A DNA stretch of 64,000 bases from Stieleria marina. Its GTDB lineage: Bacteria; Planctomycetota; Planctomycetia; Pirellulales; Pirellulaceae. The notes below the pieces were generated by a model, which did no database searches, was not told the origin of the DNA, and saw nothing but the letters and a program-made list of their open reading frames with translations. Shown one piece after another: positions 1-8,225 of the stretch. How positions within the stretch are numbered: position 1 is the first letter of the stretch; every line of letters starts with the position of its first letter. Location of the stretch: assembly GCA_007741555.1 (NCBI GenBank), contig CP036526.1, positions 4,588,001-4,652,000 on the forward strand, written 5' to 3'. The position numbers and the translations under genes are program-made.

Positions 1-1314
1 TTGACGGTGTTTTCGCGGCAATTCACAACGGGCCTGAATTCTGCTACCGAGTCCGCTCAGCCGACATTCAATCTGCAAACGTTCGATGAAACGCGCTCGA
101 TGACCACGATTCTGTTTGGGCCGGACCGTCGCTTGTATGCGGCGGATGCTTTTGGCCATCTGGTTCGCTGGGACATTGACGACCAAGGGTTCCCGCAGAA
201 CCGAACCGTCTTGTTGAGTGACCCAAACGAAAGTCGGCAGTACATCGATTTGGAATGGGATCCAGATGCGACAGCCGACAATTTGATTTTGTGGGCCAGC
301 TTCTCCCATCGCAAAGCGCAGCGTGACGATCGCTTTTATTTCACCGGCACGATTGTCCGCATGCAATTGGGCGACACGATCCACGAGACGACCATCGTGT
401 CGGGTTTGCCACACGGCCGAGAACGCCAGGGCGGTTTTGATACGCTGCCGCATCAACCCAACGGGCTCGTGTTTCGCGACGGAAAACTCTACCAGACAGT
501 CGGGTCGACCAGCAGCTCGGGCGGACCGCCCAATTGGGGCAACCCTGAACAACCGCTATCGGCCTGCATCCTTGAATACAACTACCGTGCTATCGATGCT
601 CCGCTGGACGTCCATCCAAGTTCAGGGATCGATCCTTCGGCAAAGGATTCTCCGGTAAAGATATATGCAACCGGAGTGCGAAATGCGTTGGAAATCACTT
701 CGCACTCCAATGGGCACCTCTACACGGCGACTAACATCAACGATCGAACAGGCCCGCAAGACGGAGTTCCCAACGCACCGCATCTTCCCGGCAACCAAAA
801 TTTGTTGATCAAGGGAACCACGCCCGACCACGAAAGTCTGTTTCTTCTCAAACGCGGCCGCCACTACGGATTTCCCAATCCGTCGCGCGGCCAGTACGTT
901 TTGCACGGTGGAAATCCAACTGCGCAAAAGGACCGTTACGAAATCCCTGACTACCCTGTCGGCACACAGCCGGACGAAGGATTCGCGGCCGAGCTGATGT
1001 ACGAAATCTGGCAACACGGAGGCACCAGTGCAAACGGAATGATCGAATATCAACCGGCAACAAAGCATCCACTTTCGGGTTGCCTGCTGAGCTGTTTTTT
1101 TTCGGCCAAAAAGATATCCGCGATCCGACTCGGCGACGACGGCCTTCCGATCAGTATCACCAGCTTGCGTTCCGGCCAGGGCAAACTGACATTCGACGGT
1201 CCCCTGGATATCACCCAGGACAAACAGACCGGCATTCTCTACATCGCCGACTTTGGCACCCAGTCAAAATTCGGGGCCGACGGATCATTGAAAGTTCTCC
1301 GGCCATCACGCTGA
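1..1314 (+). CDS. PQQ-type glucose/sorbosone dehydrogenase-like beta-propeller protein (probably 5' partial)
   Basis: The frame is open from the first base, so the true start, and any signal peptide, probably lies outside the window; the TTG at position 1 is only the first possible codon. The protein has the repeated pattern of soluble sugar dehydrogenase propellers: FGPDRRLYAADAFG near residue 40, HQPNGLVFRDGKLY near 150, YATGVRNALEI near 225, and a final blade with GPLDITQDKQTGILYIADFG near 400. This family usually oxidises sugars or aldehydes with bound PQQ in the periplasm, but planctomycetes carry many relatives with unknown substrates. It converges on the next gene with only 24 bases between them. 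Fold assignment is fairly sure; substrate and cofactor are not. Confidence 0.75.
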   Translation: MTVFSRQFTTGLNSATESAQPTFNLQTFDETRSMTTILFGPDRRLYAADAFGHLVRWDIDDQGFPQNRTVLLSDPNESRQYIDLEWDPDATADNLILWASFSHRKAQRDDRFYFTGTIVRMQLGDTIHETTIVSGLPHGRERQGGFDTLPHQPNGLVFRDGKLYQTVGSTSSSGGPPNWGNPEQPLSACILEYNYRAIDAPLDVHPSSGIDPSAKDSPVKIYATGVRNALEITSHSNGHLYTATNINDRTGPQDGVPNAPHLPGNQNLLIKGTTPDHESLFLLKRGRHYGFPNPSRGQYVLHGGNPTAQKDRYEIPDYPVGTQPDEGFAAELMYEIWQHGGTSANGMIEYQPATKHPLSGCLLSCFFSAKKISAIRLGDDGLPISITSLRSGQGKLTFDGPLDITQDKQTGILYIADFGTQSKFGADGSLKVLRPSR

Positions 1315-1338
1315 CGATCACGCGGAGTGAGGGGCCAA

Positions 1339-2478
1339 CTACTCCACCGCGAGCACGTTGTCGGACGGAGCAAATGGCCAACCAGGAAGCCGACAGCAGC
1401 TCTGCAGCGCCAGGATCGCGTAGGCGCTGCCCGTGTTGGAGATCAGATTGCCCGCATCGTTGACCGGCGAACGCGTAAACCATTTGCCACTTTGGCGTTG
1501 ATTGGCAAGCAACCACTCGATGCCCTTTTGCAAACGCTGGTCGCTGGCGGGGACCCCCAATTCGCGGCTGATGACGATGACCAATCCCGTGCCGTAGGCG
1601 TCACTCGTCTGCGTGTCCAATGGCTCACCATCGCCTCGCTCCAACCCCTTCCAATCAGACAGAAATCCCGCGGTCGACCAACCGCCATCGGGGAGCTGTA
1701 ACGCTAAAAGTTCGTGCAGTGTTTTTGCCCGATCGCCATCGCTTGCAATGTCAGCGATACGCTTGGAACACCACGCGATCATCGCTCGGTGGTGAAGTGA
1801 CTGAGGCGGATGATTTTTCAGATACCTGCGTAAATTCACCAAGCCTGCTTTGGCAGACTCCGTTTCGGCGTACCCGTCCGGAGCGATCCCGACGGCAAGT
1901 GCAGCCAGCGTTACTCCAAAGTGGTCGTCGATTTCCATGGGGGCATAATCACAATGCGGCCACTTCCATCCGCCATCGTCTCGCTGCACGGTCCACAACA
2001 AATCCAAAACGTCGCGAGCAACCGGGCTCAGTTTGCCTGTCGTCTGAGCATCATTAAACGCCAGCCCTGCCCCGACCACGATCGGCCAGAACCCTTGCTT
2101 TTCCGAGGGCCCTTTGGTTTTCCAGCGAACGGTCGAGTACTGCTGAAAAAATTTGCGTACTTCCCCGGAATCCTTTAGCACCGACGCGAGCGCCGGACGC
2201 GCAAACATGTAGGGCATGTTCGTATGACACGTCACGCACTTCTTCTCTTTCTGCCACGTCAGCGACGATCGATCCAAATAGATCGCCGCCTGCTTTGCCG
2301 AAAATTCGATCGCCAACGGTTCATCGCTGCTGATCGTTTCGCGCTGGTCCGGCACCGATTCAAACGTAACAACTTCGTCTTGAGCGATCGCGTTTGCCGA
2401 CCACCCCAACGCAAACATCACGAGGACCAGAAGGGAGGCAAATACAAAACCGGTCTGCCGTCTGAGTTTATGATCCAT
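1339..2478 (-). CDS. Secreted cyclase-fold (prenyltransferase / squalene-hopene-cyclase-like repeat) protein with one CxxCH haem motif
   Basis: I chose the ATG at 2478 because it is followed at once by a signal peptide (basic MDHKLRRQ, hydrophobic stretch to about residue 30, AIAQ cleavage region); the open frame reaches back to 2571 without one. Residues 81-85 are CVTCH, a c-type haem attachment motif. The rest has the QW-like repeats of the alpha/alpha-barrel family: QRDDGGWKW, QLPDGGWSTAG and NQRQSGKWF. Known members cyclise triterpenes or bind prenyl groups, but I see no DxDD catalytic motif of squalene-hopene cyclases, so enzyme activity is doubtful. The mature protein should be periplasmic and may be a haem protein on a barrel scaffold. 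Function unknown. Confidence 0.8.
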   Translation of the reverse strand: MDHKLRRQTGFVFASLLVLVMFALGWSANAIAQDEVVTFESVPDQRETISSDEPLAIEFSAKQAAIYLDRSSLTWQKEKKCVTCHTNMPYMFARPALASVLKDSGEVRKFFQQYSTVRWKTKGPSEKQGFWPIVVGAGLAFNDAQTTGKLSPVARDVLDLLWTVQRDDGGWKWPHCDYAPMEIDDHFGVTLAALAVGIAPDGYAETESAKAGLVNLRRYLKNHPPQSLHHRAMIAWCSKRIADIASDGDRAKTLHELLALQLPDGGWSTAGFLSDWKGLERGDGEPLDTQTSDAYGTGLVIVISRELGVPASDQRLQKGIEWLLANQRQSGKWFTRSPVNDAGNLISNTGSAYAILALQSCCRLPGWPFAPSDNVLAVE

Positions 2479-2597
2479 CGGGTCGCAATCACTAATCGTG
2501 TTGAGGAATAAATAGCGGGATCGACTTTCAGCTTGACAAATCACCGATGACAAGCTGTCACCCGTTCGCAATTACAAATGGTAGACGCTCGGCGTCG

Positions 2598-3893
2598 CTA
2601 GTTGGCTTTCGGTTTGATGAACAACACTTCGCCGCGTTCGATCCAGCCCTTTCTCAGGTCGACGCGAAACCATTCGTCTGAATTCTTCTTGTGAAACCGG
2701 ATGCCACTGCGGTTGCCGAACTCTTTCAAGTCATATTGCGCCCAGGTCTTGCCCCTGTCAGGCGAGTAGATGATGCCCGTCGCATAGGGCGATGCGGGCG
2801 CGTAGTGTGCCGACAGAATCACATCGTCTTGGATGATCATGTTGGCCGATTCGTACTGCGGATTGAACAGTTGTTCGTGTTTCGTCGTGTCCGCCAAATC
2901 GGCCGGAGCGCAGCGAAAGATGCCGCGATCATGAGGCATCGTGCCATTCTTTCCGTTCGCATCGGCCGCCCAGTAAAGCTGTCCGTCGACAAAGTTGATG
3001 CCGCCGGATTTGAATCGTGAATTGGAATTGACCGAAACCAGCACCTTCCAATCCCAAGCATCATTGGCGCCGTCATACGTGCCTCGCAACCAATGACATT
3101 CTTGCTGGTTGCTGCCATCGGGAGCCGTACGATCGTGGTCGCCCGTGCAAGCGTAGAACGCATTTTCAGCAGCATTGAATGCAACACTGTGAACGTGCCG
3201 GCAAATAACGGGATTGTCCGGGTTGCCCAGCAGATCGCTCGGCTTGCCACCGGGTTGTTGAAAATTGGCGTTCTGCCCGAAAGAGTACGCGATCTTGACG
3301 GTCTGACCTTGATCCGTCGAATAGTAAATGTTGACCGGAACGGCACCGCCCAAAACGTTGCAGTAGTTGCCCCAAACCAGCATTTCGGATCCGTCCACGT
3401 CCCAGGTGTGAACGCCATCGAGCGAATGAAAGTACCAACCAGGATTCTCAGAATCGATGGGACGGTGGGGAACGTAGTCGCTGCCGTCGGTGTCTTTGAC
3501 AACGATCTGCTTCAAAGTACTTAGATTGTCGGTACTGAGAAACAGACGCGTCCGCGTTGCGAACAGAATGTTTCCGTCCTTTAGGATACAACTCCACGTG
3601 ATGTTGTCTGCGTCGCGAAAGATCGCGTCATGCGTCCAGCTCTGCCCGTTGTCTTCCGACAGAAAGACTTTGCCCATCCCAAAGGCAAACGCTTTGTTGT
3701 CTCGCTGCGAATCAATGTAGGGGCCATCGGGTGCCATTCGATACCAGAAATGATCGGTCGACTTGACCTCATTCGTAGCTGCCCAAGACCGGTCGATCCC
3801 TGGCAACAACATTCCACCAGCGGCCGCCGAAGCAACTAGCAATCGCCGACGATTCAAGGGAACAGGTGAGTGATTCGTTGGCTGCTGTCTCAT
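2598..3893 (-). CDS. TAT-exported BNR/Asp-box repeat beta-propeller protein (sialidase-like fold)
   Basis: The start at 3893 places a twin-arginine signal (NRRRLLVASAAAGG) near residues 14-27; an earlier in-frame start at 3926 would only add 11 residues. Three Asp-box-like motifs are visible: SEDNGQSW, YSTDQGQTV and SPDRGKTW. These mark six-bladed propellers such as sialidases and related glycan-binding proteins. The Arg triad and catalytic residues of true sialidases are not evident, so it may bind or cleave another ligand. Export through the TAT system implies folding, or cofactor insertion, in the cytoplasm. It faces away from the glycan genes that follow at 4436, and no operon partner is obvious. 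Confidence 0.75.
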   Translation of the reverse strand: MRQQPTNHSPVPLNRRRLLVASAAAGGMLLPGIDRSWAATNEVKSTDHFWYRMAPDGPYIDSQRDNKAFAFGMGKVFLSEDNGQSWTHDAIFRDADNITWSCILKDGNILFATRTRLFLSTDNLSTLKQIVVKDTDGSDYVPHRPIDSENPGWYFHSLDGVHTWDVDGSEMLVWGNYCNVLGGAVPVNIYYSTDQGQTVKIAYSFGQNANFQQPGGKPSDLLGNPDNPVICRHVHSVAFNAAENAFYACTGDHDRTAPDGSNQQECHWLRGTYDGANDAWDWKVLVSVNSNSRFKSGGINFVDGQLYWAADANGKNGTMPHDRGIFRCAPADLADTTKHEQLFNPQYESANMIIQDDVILSAHYAPASPYATGIIYSPDRGKTWAQYDLKEFGNRSGIRFHKKNSDEWFRVDLRKGWIERGEVLFIKPKAN

Positions 3894-4435
3894 CGCGAAT
3901 TCGTGTGCCTTGGCTTGTAACTGCAAAATGATTCAGGGAGATCACGCGAACGGCATGACGTCACAACAGTATGATCCAAACCGTCGAACGAATGTTTGCT
4001 TCAAAGAAAGCCGATTGAGCACGTGTACATGTAGTCAGAAGAGGCAGTCACAAGGAACGAGCGTCGAGAGCACACCCGTGGTATCAAACCTCTAAGCTTC
4101 GGTCCGTGGCCAATGGCATTCCGTTATTTCGTAAGAGCCCTTTCGCGCTGGCATATTTACATCGTTGCGAGCGGTTGCTTTGGCGGACATGATGCGCCTG
4201 CGATTGGTCGGGAAAACGTTTGCTTCTTGGTGGCCGACTTTGCGTTGGCTTTTGTTGGGGCCGCTCGTTTTTCGTGCGTCAATCGTCGGTTACTTGCGAC
4301 GCCCATATTTGACAGCATTTTGGTTTCGGGAGTCGGCATTGCTCTGGATTGGGTTTCACGCTAAATGTGGTGAATGGGCCTGGAGCACTGTCGCTGGCTT
4401 TTGAAATCTACGCACTTTCCAAGGATGGAATCGTC
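3894..4435. other. Intergenic region upstream of the FkbM gene; no convincing gene
   Basis: This separates two divergent genes. Short overlapping frames on both strands run through 4113-4404, one with a hydrophobic stretch (4165-4404), but none has a ribosome binding site, family motif or clean codon pattern. The region presumably holds the promoters of both flanking genes. I could not place a convincing -35/-10 pair. Confidence 0.5.
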
Positions 4436-5194
4436 GTGCACGCCGTCGCCAAGAGTTTTGCCAAACGGATCAGCCACCGCATCAAAAACACGACCGGCTA
4501 TCGCTTGCTGCGTACCAAACGACTTGGCGTCGATTGGCTGGACGATGCGACCCGAATCGCTAGCGAAGGCTGGAATCCGCAATTCACTTCGCTGGACACT
4601 GTCTTTGATGTGGGCGCCAACATTGGCCAGACCGCTCGTAAACTTTCCGAACGCACTGACGCGACCAAGATTTTTTCGTTCGAGCCCGTTCCGTCGACGT
4701 TTGCAGAATTGAAGAAGAACACGTGTCATCTTCCCAACGTGCAGTGCTTTGTTTACGGCTTGAGCGACGTCAACGGCGAAGCCAAAATCAATGTCTACGG
4801 TGCCAGTGTGCTGGCGTCGACGTGTGACCACACACCGATCATGTCACCGGAGTGCAGTTCGTTTCAGCACACCGAAACCATTCAATTGCGCACGCTTGAT
4901 TCGGTTTGCGAAGAACACGACATCAACCGAGTCGACGTTTTGAAAACCGACACAGAGGGTGCCGACCTGCGAACCATCCGCGGAGCCGAAAAGATGCTGG
5001 CTCAAAAGCGGATCGGTTTTGTGCTCTTTGAATTCTACTGCCCCGAATCCGACAACACTCAAAACGGCACACTCTTTCCGGTCAATGCGGCGCTGGCCAA
5101 ACACGGATATCGACTGGTCAGTTTTTACACGGACTACGTCAACGACAAACAATCGATCGGCGTCTACAACGCCCTTTACATGGCGACTGCCTAA
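4436..5194 (+). CDS. FkbM family SAM-dependent methyltransferase
   Basis: The open frame allows a TTG start at 4349, but the GTG at 4436 is preferred: it has AAGGA ten bases upstream and gives the usual short basic leader (AKSFAKRISHRI) before the core. Motif I is TVFDVGANIGQTA, followed by FSFEPVPSTFAEL and the typical FkbM acid motif DVLKTDTEGADLRTIRGAEK. These enzymes O-methylate sugars or other small molecules on polysaccharides, glycolipids or natural products. A GT61 glycosyltransferase gene follows on the same strand, so methylation of a surface glycan is likely. About 252 residues, normal for the family. Confidence 0.85.
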   Translation: MHAVAKSFAKRISHRIKNTTGYRLLRTKRLGVDWLDDATRIASEGWNPQFTSLDTVFDVGANIGQTARKLSERTDATKIFSFEPVPSTFAELKKNTCHLPNVQCFVYGLSDVNGEAKINVYGASVLASTCDHTPIMSPECSSFQHTETIQLRTLDSVCEEHDINRVDVLKTDTEGADLRTIRGAEKMLAQKRIGFVLFEFYCPESDNTQNGTLFPVNAALAKHGYRLVSFYTDYVNDKQSIGVYNALYMATA

Positions 5195-5338
5195 CCCTTG
5201 ACGACTGCCTGACGGGGCGATTTGTTTTTGGCAAGACGCTCGATACCGAGCGAATCGCTTGACGAATCCGATGCATTTTTGATAAGTGTGCAGGTCTCTT
5301 CAAACCTCTTTTCAGCGTATTTTTTGCGGGATCAAACA

Positions 5339-6412
5339 ATGGAATTGATTGGAAAAGATTCGCGGTGCATTGCTGTCACACCGCCCATCAACGTTAACGC
5401 TCGCGATCGGCACATTTTCCCTCCGTCGATCAAAACCAAACTGGCCGAACAGCGCGTGCTCCGCCTGAGCGACGTCACCGCTGTCGGACGTGGTCCCCTG
5501 CGACAGCATGACGACTACCTGGCCGAATCGTTCGTGGCTCCCAACCACATGGACATCTGGAAACAGAAAGGCGGCCACTACCGCGCGGCTCTGGAACGAC
5601 AAATTGGCCGCAGTCGCACGATTGATTCGCCAGTTGTTTGGATCACCGACAATTGGAGTTGCGGCTACTTTCACTGGATTTGCGACGCGCTGCCGCGATT
5701 GGAATTAGCGCTGCAGCACTATCCAGCAAACGAACTGACATTGGTCCTGCCGTACAAGTTTCGACGTCACGGATACTTTCTGGAAAGCCTGAAAGCGTTT
5801 GGACTGAAGGAAACACGGATCCTGAATCGATTCGAAAAACTGACGTGCCGCGACTTCATTTTGCCGTGCCATTTGGCTGGAACTGGTAGCCATGACCCTG
5901 AGATGATTGGTCGGTTGCGAGATCGATTTGGGCGTTTCTTTGGCGCACTTGCCGGTCGACCATCGGGGCACCTCGCAAGGCGATCATCGAGCCGCGTTTA
6001 CGTGAGCCGCGCGATCGCAACACGACGCCGAATCGCCAACGAACAAGACATTTTGCCGATCCTGAAGCGTCATGGCTTTCACCGTGTGGTGGCCGAGAAC
6101 ATGACCTGGGAAGAACAGATTGCCACGATGCTGTCGACGGAGTTTTTGATCTCCAACCACGGCTCGGGACTGGCCAACATGTTTGCCATGCGACCGGGAT
6201 CGTCGGTCCTTGAAATTCGCGAACGCTACGAAACCGGCCAAGGTTGTTTCTGGGGGTTAGCGTCCGCCGCGCAGCTTGACTACTACTACATGTTGGCGGA
6301 CAAAGACGACGCCAGCAAATCAGCTCATTGGTCCGACGTCCGCGTCGACCCCAGCGAACTAAAACGGACCATCGAGATGATGGTGTCATCGAAACAAAAA
6401 GTCGCCGCGTAA
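5339..6412 (+). CDS. GT61 (DUF563) family glycosyltransferase
   Basis: The ATG at 5339 gives a protein of 357 residues, which starts at MELIGKDSRC; the open frame extends upstream to 5222 without similarity. GT61 hallmarks are visible: VVWITDNWSCGYFHWICDALPRL in the middle (the FHW...LPRL motif), SRVYVSRAIATRRRIANEQD, and near the C-terminus STEFLISNHGSGLANMFAMRPGSSVLEI, where the GSGLANM segment is diagnostic. Members transfer xylose, GlcNAc or other sugars to glycans. There is no membrane segment, so it is probably cytosolic. It lies 144 bases after the FkbM methyltransferase, which suggests joint modification of one glycan. The acceptor cannot be told from sequence. Confidence 0.88.
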   Translation: MELIGKDSRCIAVTPPINVNARDRHIFPPSIKTKLAEQRVLRLSDVTAVGRGPLRQHDDYLAESFVAPNHMDIWKQKGGHYRAALERQIGRSRTIDSPVVWITDNWSCGYFHWICDALPRLELALQHYPANELTLVLPYKFRRHGYFLESLKAFGLKETRILNRFEKLTCRDFILPCHLAGTGSHDPEMIGRLRDRFGRFFGALAGRPSGHLARRSSSRVYVSRAIATRRRIANEQDILPILKRHGFHRVVAENMTWEEQIATMLSTEFLISNHGSGLANMFAMRPGSSVLEIRERYETGQGCFWGLASAAQLDYYYMLADKDDASKSAHWSDVRVDPSELKRTIEMMVSSKQKVAA

Positions 6413-6465
6413 ACGCCGACGCGAATGGCTAAATCCAATCGCAGATCAAAACCATCGCCCAACGA

Positions 6466-6493
6466 GTAGCCGAAGTCATCCGACTTCGGCTAC
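6466..6493. repeat. Perfect 12-bp palindrome (REP-like / bidirectional hairpin)
   Basis: GTAGCCGAAGTC is followed by ATCC and then by its exact reverse complement GACTTCGGCTAC. It lies about 50 bases after the GT61 stop, between convergent genes. From memory, similar GTAGCCGAAGTC hairpins are frequent between genes in Rhodopirellula; only this copy is seen here. It may act as a terminator or as a dispersed repeat. Confidence 0.7.
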
Positions 6494-6543
6494 GCTGCGT
6501 TTGGTACTACGGGGCGAATCTTTTTCTGGAGAGAGCAGTATTG

Positions 6544-6610
6544 TTTTAGCGGTATAGCACAAGCCATACGATTGCTTCCGCACCGGACGGCTCGCGCCGT
6601 TCCGCTAAAA
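6544..6610. repeat. Inverted-repeat-bounded intergenic element (TTTTAGCGG ... CCGCTAAAA)
   Basis: Nine-base arms TTTTAGCGG (6544-6552) and CCGCTAAAA (6602-6610) enclose a GC-rich core containing CCGGACGGCTCGCGCCG, itself partly palindromic. It sits directly after the REP-like hairpin. This resembles small non-coding repeat elements of Rhodopirellula genomes, but copy number cannot be checked within one window. Confidence 0.55.
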
Positions 6611-6635
6611 ATTAGATCAGCTTCATAAAGTGACT

Positions 6636-6677
6636 GGCCCTGTTCGGGCCCCCACTTTGCTTGTCTAAAACAAGCAA
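6636..6677 (-). terminator. Two stacked hairpins after the Gfo/Idh/MocA gene
   Basis: Downstream of the stop at 6684, read on the minus strand, there is first TTGCTTGT/ACAAGCAA with a 5-base loop (6657-6677), then GGCCC/GGGCC with a 5-base loop (6636-6650). No clear T-run follows, so this is a probable 3' end or stabilising structure rather than a textbook intrinsic terminator. Confidence 0.45.
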
Positions 6678-6683
6678 GCGATC

Positions 6684-8012
6684 TTAGACCGCTGGGTTCA
6701 CTTCCCATCCAGCACGGTATTCTTTGCTGATGTACTGAGCCGCTTCCGGGCAATTTGGCGATGTCAGCGTCTTGGCGTCCCACTGGATCTTTTTGCCAAC
6801 GCGATACGCGACATTGCCCAGCAGAACCGTCTCGGTCAGTGCTCCCGAGTAATCGAAGTTGCAAGTCGTCGGCGAACCGTCTTTGCACGCTTTGATCCAC
6901 TCCGCGTGGTGTCCGATCGAATTAGGGATCGACTGCTCCGGTGCTTGGAAGTTGGAGAACTTGTCTCGCGGGAACAACTTGTAACTTCCGTACGTCGAAA
7001 ACAGGTGTCCCTTGCTGCCGACAAACATCACGCCGCTGTTAGGAACTTTTTCGCCAGCGACTTCGCGCGGCACCTTCTTGCCGTCGTACCAAGTCAACGA
7101 CACGGGCGGCAACTGGCCGACGTGTCCCTGACGCTGCGGGAATTGGTACTTCACAATCAAACCTTCGGGACACGTTTCGGGATGAACCTCGGGGCCCTCG
7201 GCTTCGCATGAAGTTGGATGACGCAAATCCAATGCCCAGAACGGCAAGTCCATGTAGTGGCAACCCATGTCGCCCAGCGTGCCTTGCCCAAAAGCCCACC
7301 AACGACGCCAAGATGCAGGGTGGTATCGGCCTGCCGCGTACGGACGCACCGGAGCGGGGCCCAACCAGAGATCCCAGTTCAAATTAGCAGGTGGCGTTTC
7401 GCCTTTTTCGGGAAGTTCGCCACCGCCCCAAACTTTGCCAACCCAGACGTGGACATCGGTCACATCGCCGATCGCGCCCGAGCGGATGATCTCGACCACA
7501 CGACGGTAGTTGTCGCCGGCGTGAATTTGCGTCCCCATCTGAGTCACGACGCCTTTCTTTTTGGCCGCCTCGGCAATCATCCGCGCTTCTTGCACCGTGT
7601 GGGTCAACGGTTTTTCGCAGTAACAGTGCAGTCCTGCGTTGATGGCTCGCATCGTTGCCGGTGCGTGGTTGTGGTCAGCTGTCGCGACCACGATCCCATC
7701 AGCTTTACTGGATTCGGTGTCGATCATTTCGCGGTAGTCCGCATAGCCGCGTGCGTCTTTGTGCTTGCTGAGTGCGACGTCCAGATAGCGACTGTCGACG
7801 TCACAAAACGCAATGATGTTTTGTGATTTGACACCGTCGACGTCGGCCGCAGCGCGGTTGGCGGTGCCAACGCAGATCAAGTTGATTTTTTCGTTGGGTG
7901 AATTGGATTCTTGAGCAGGCAATTCGCTCCAAACGCCGGCCGTCGCCGCGACGGTGGTGGCTGAAGCTACGAATTTGCGTCGTGTCAGTTGGGAAGGCTG
8001 CGGGAGTTTCAT
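6684..8012 (-). CDS. TAT-exported Gfo/Idh/MocA family oxidoreductase
   Basis: The start at 8012 was chosen because it precedes a twin-arginine signal (LTRRKFVASATTVAATAG); an upstream ATG at 8057 would only push the signal inward. The N-terminal Rossmann fold begins at INLICVGTANRAAADV, and the family motif EKPLTHT lies in the middle (LHCYCEKPLTHTVQEAR). The C-terminal half has the usual substrate-binding beta sheet, with HPASWRRWWAFGQGTLGDMGCHYMD. The family uses NAD(P) to oxidise or reduce sugars and related polyols. Periplasmic, TAT-exported versions are strongly expanded in planctomycetes, and their substrates are mostly unknown. It appears monocistronic, ending in a repeat-rich intergenic region. 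Confidence 0.9.
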   Translation of the reverse strand: MKLPQPSQLTRRKFVASATTVAATAGVWSELPAQESNSPNEKINLICVGTANRAAADVDGVKSQNIIAFCDVDSRYLDVALSKHKDARGYADYREMIDTESSKADGIVVATADHNHAPATMRAINAGLHCYCEKPLTHTVQEARMIAEAAKKKGVVTQMGTQIHAGDNYRRVVEIIRSGAIGDVTDVHVWVGKVWGGGELPEKGETPPANLNWDLWLGPAPVRPYAAGRYHPASWRRWWAFGQGTLGDMGCHYMDLPFWALDLRHPTSCEAEGPEVHPETCPEGLIVKYQFPQRQGHVGQLPPVSLTWYDGKKVPREVAGEKVPNSGVMFVGSKGHLFSTYGSYKLFPRDKFSNFQAPEQSIPNSIGHHAEWIKACKDGSPTTCNFDYSGALTETVLLGNVAYRVGKKIQWDAKTLTSPNCPEAAQYISKEYRAGWEVNPAV

Positions 8013-8225
8013 GATCGGTATTGTCGCTAACTGGAGAGGGCGGGACGTCTGAATCAAAGCTGCAAACGTTAAGCACCGCCAGTGTAGTAGATTGGCCCGG
8101 CAACATGTGTGGTGTCGCCCTAGCCGTGTTCATCGGGCGACACATTGCCGCTGCGGTCAAGACGAACGTAGACGGCCGCCAGATACGCGAAAAAGTGCGT
8201 TTTGGCTGGCGAACTGGTGGGGCAC

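Noticed and set aside
4165-4404. Hydrophobic plus-strand frame before the FkbM gene
   Set aside because: No binding site, overlaps the FkbM frame, and the FkbM gene is complete without it.
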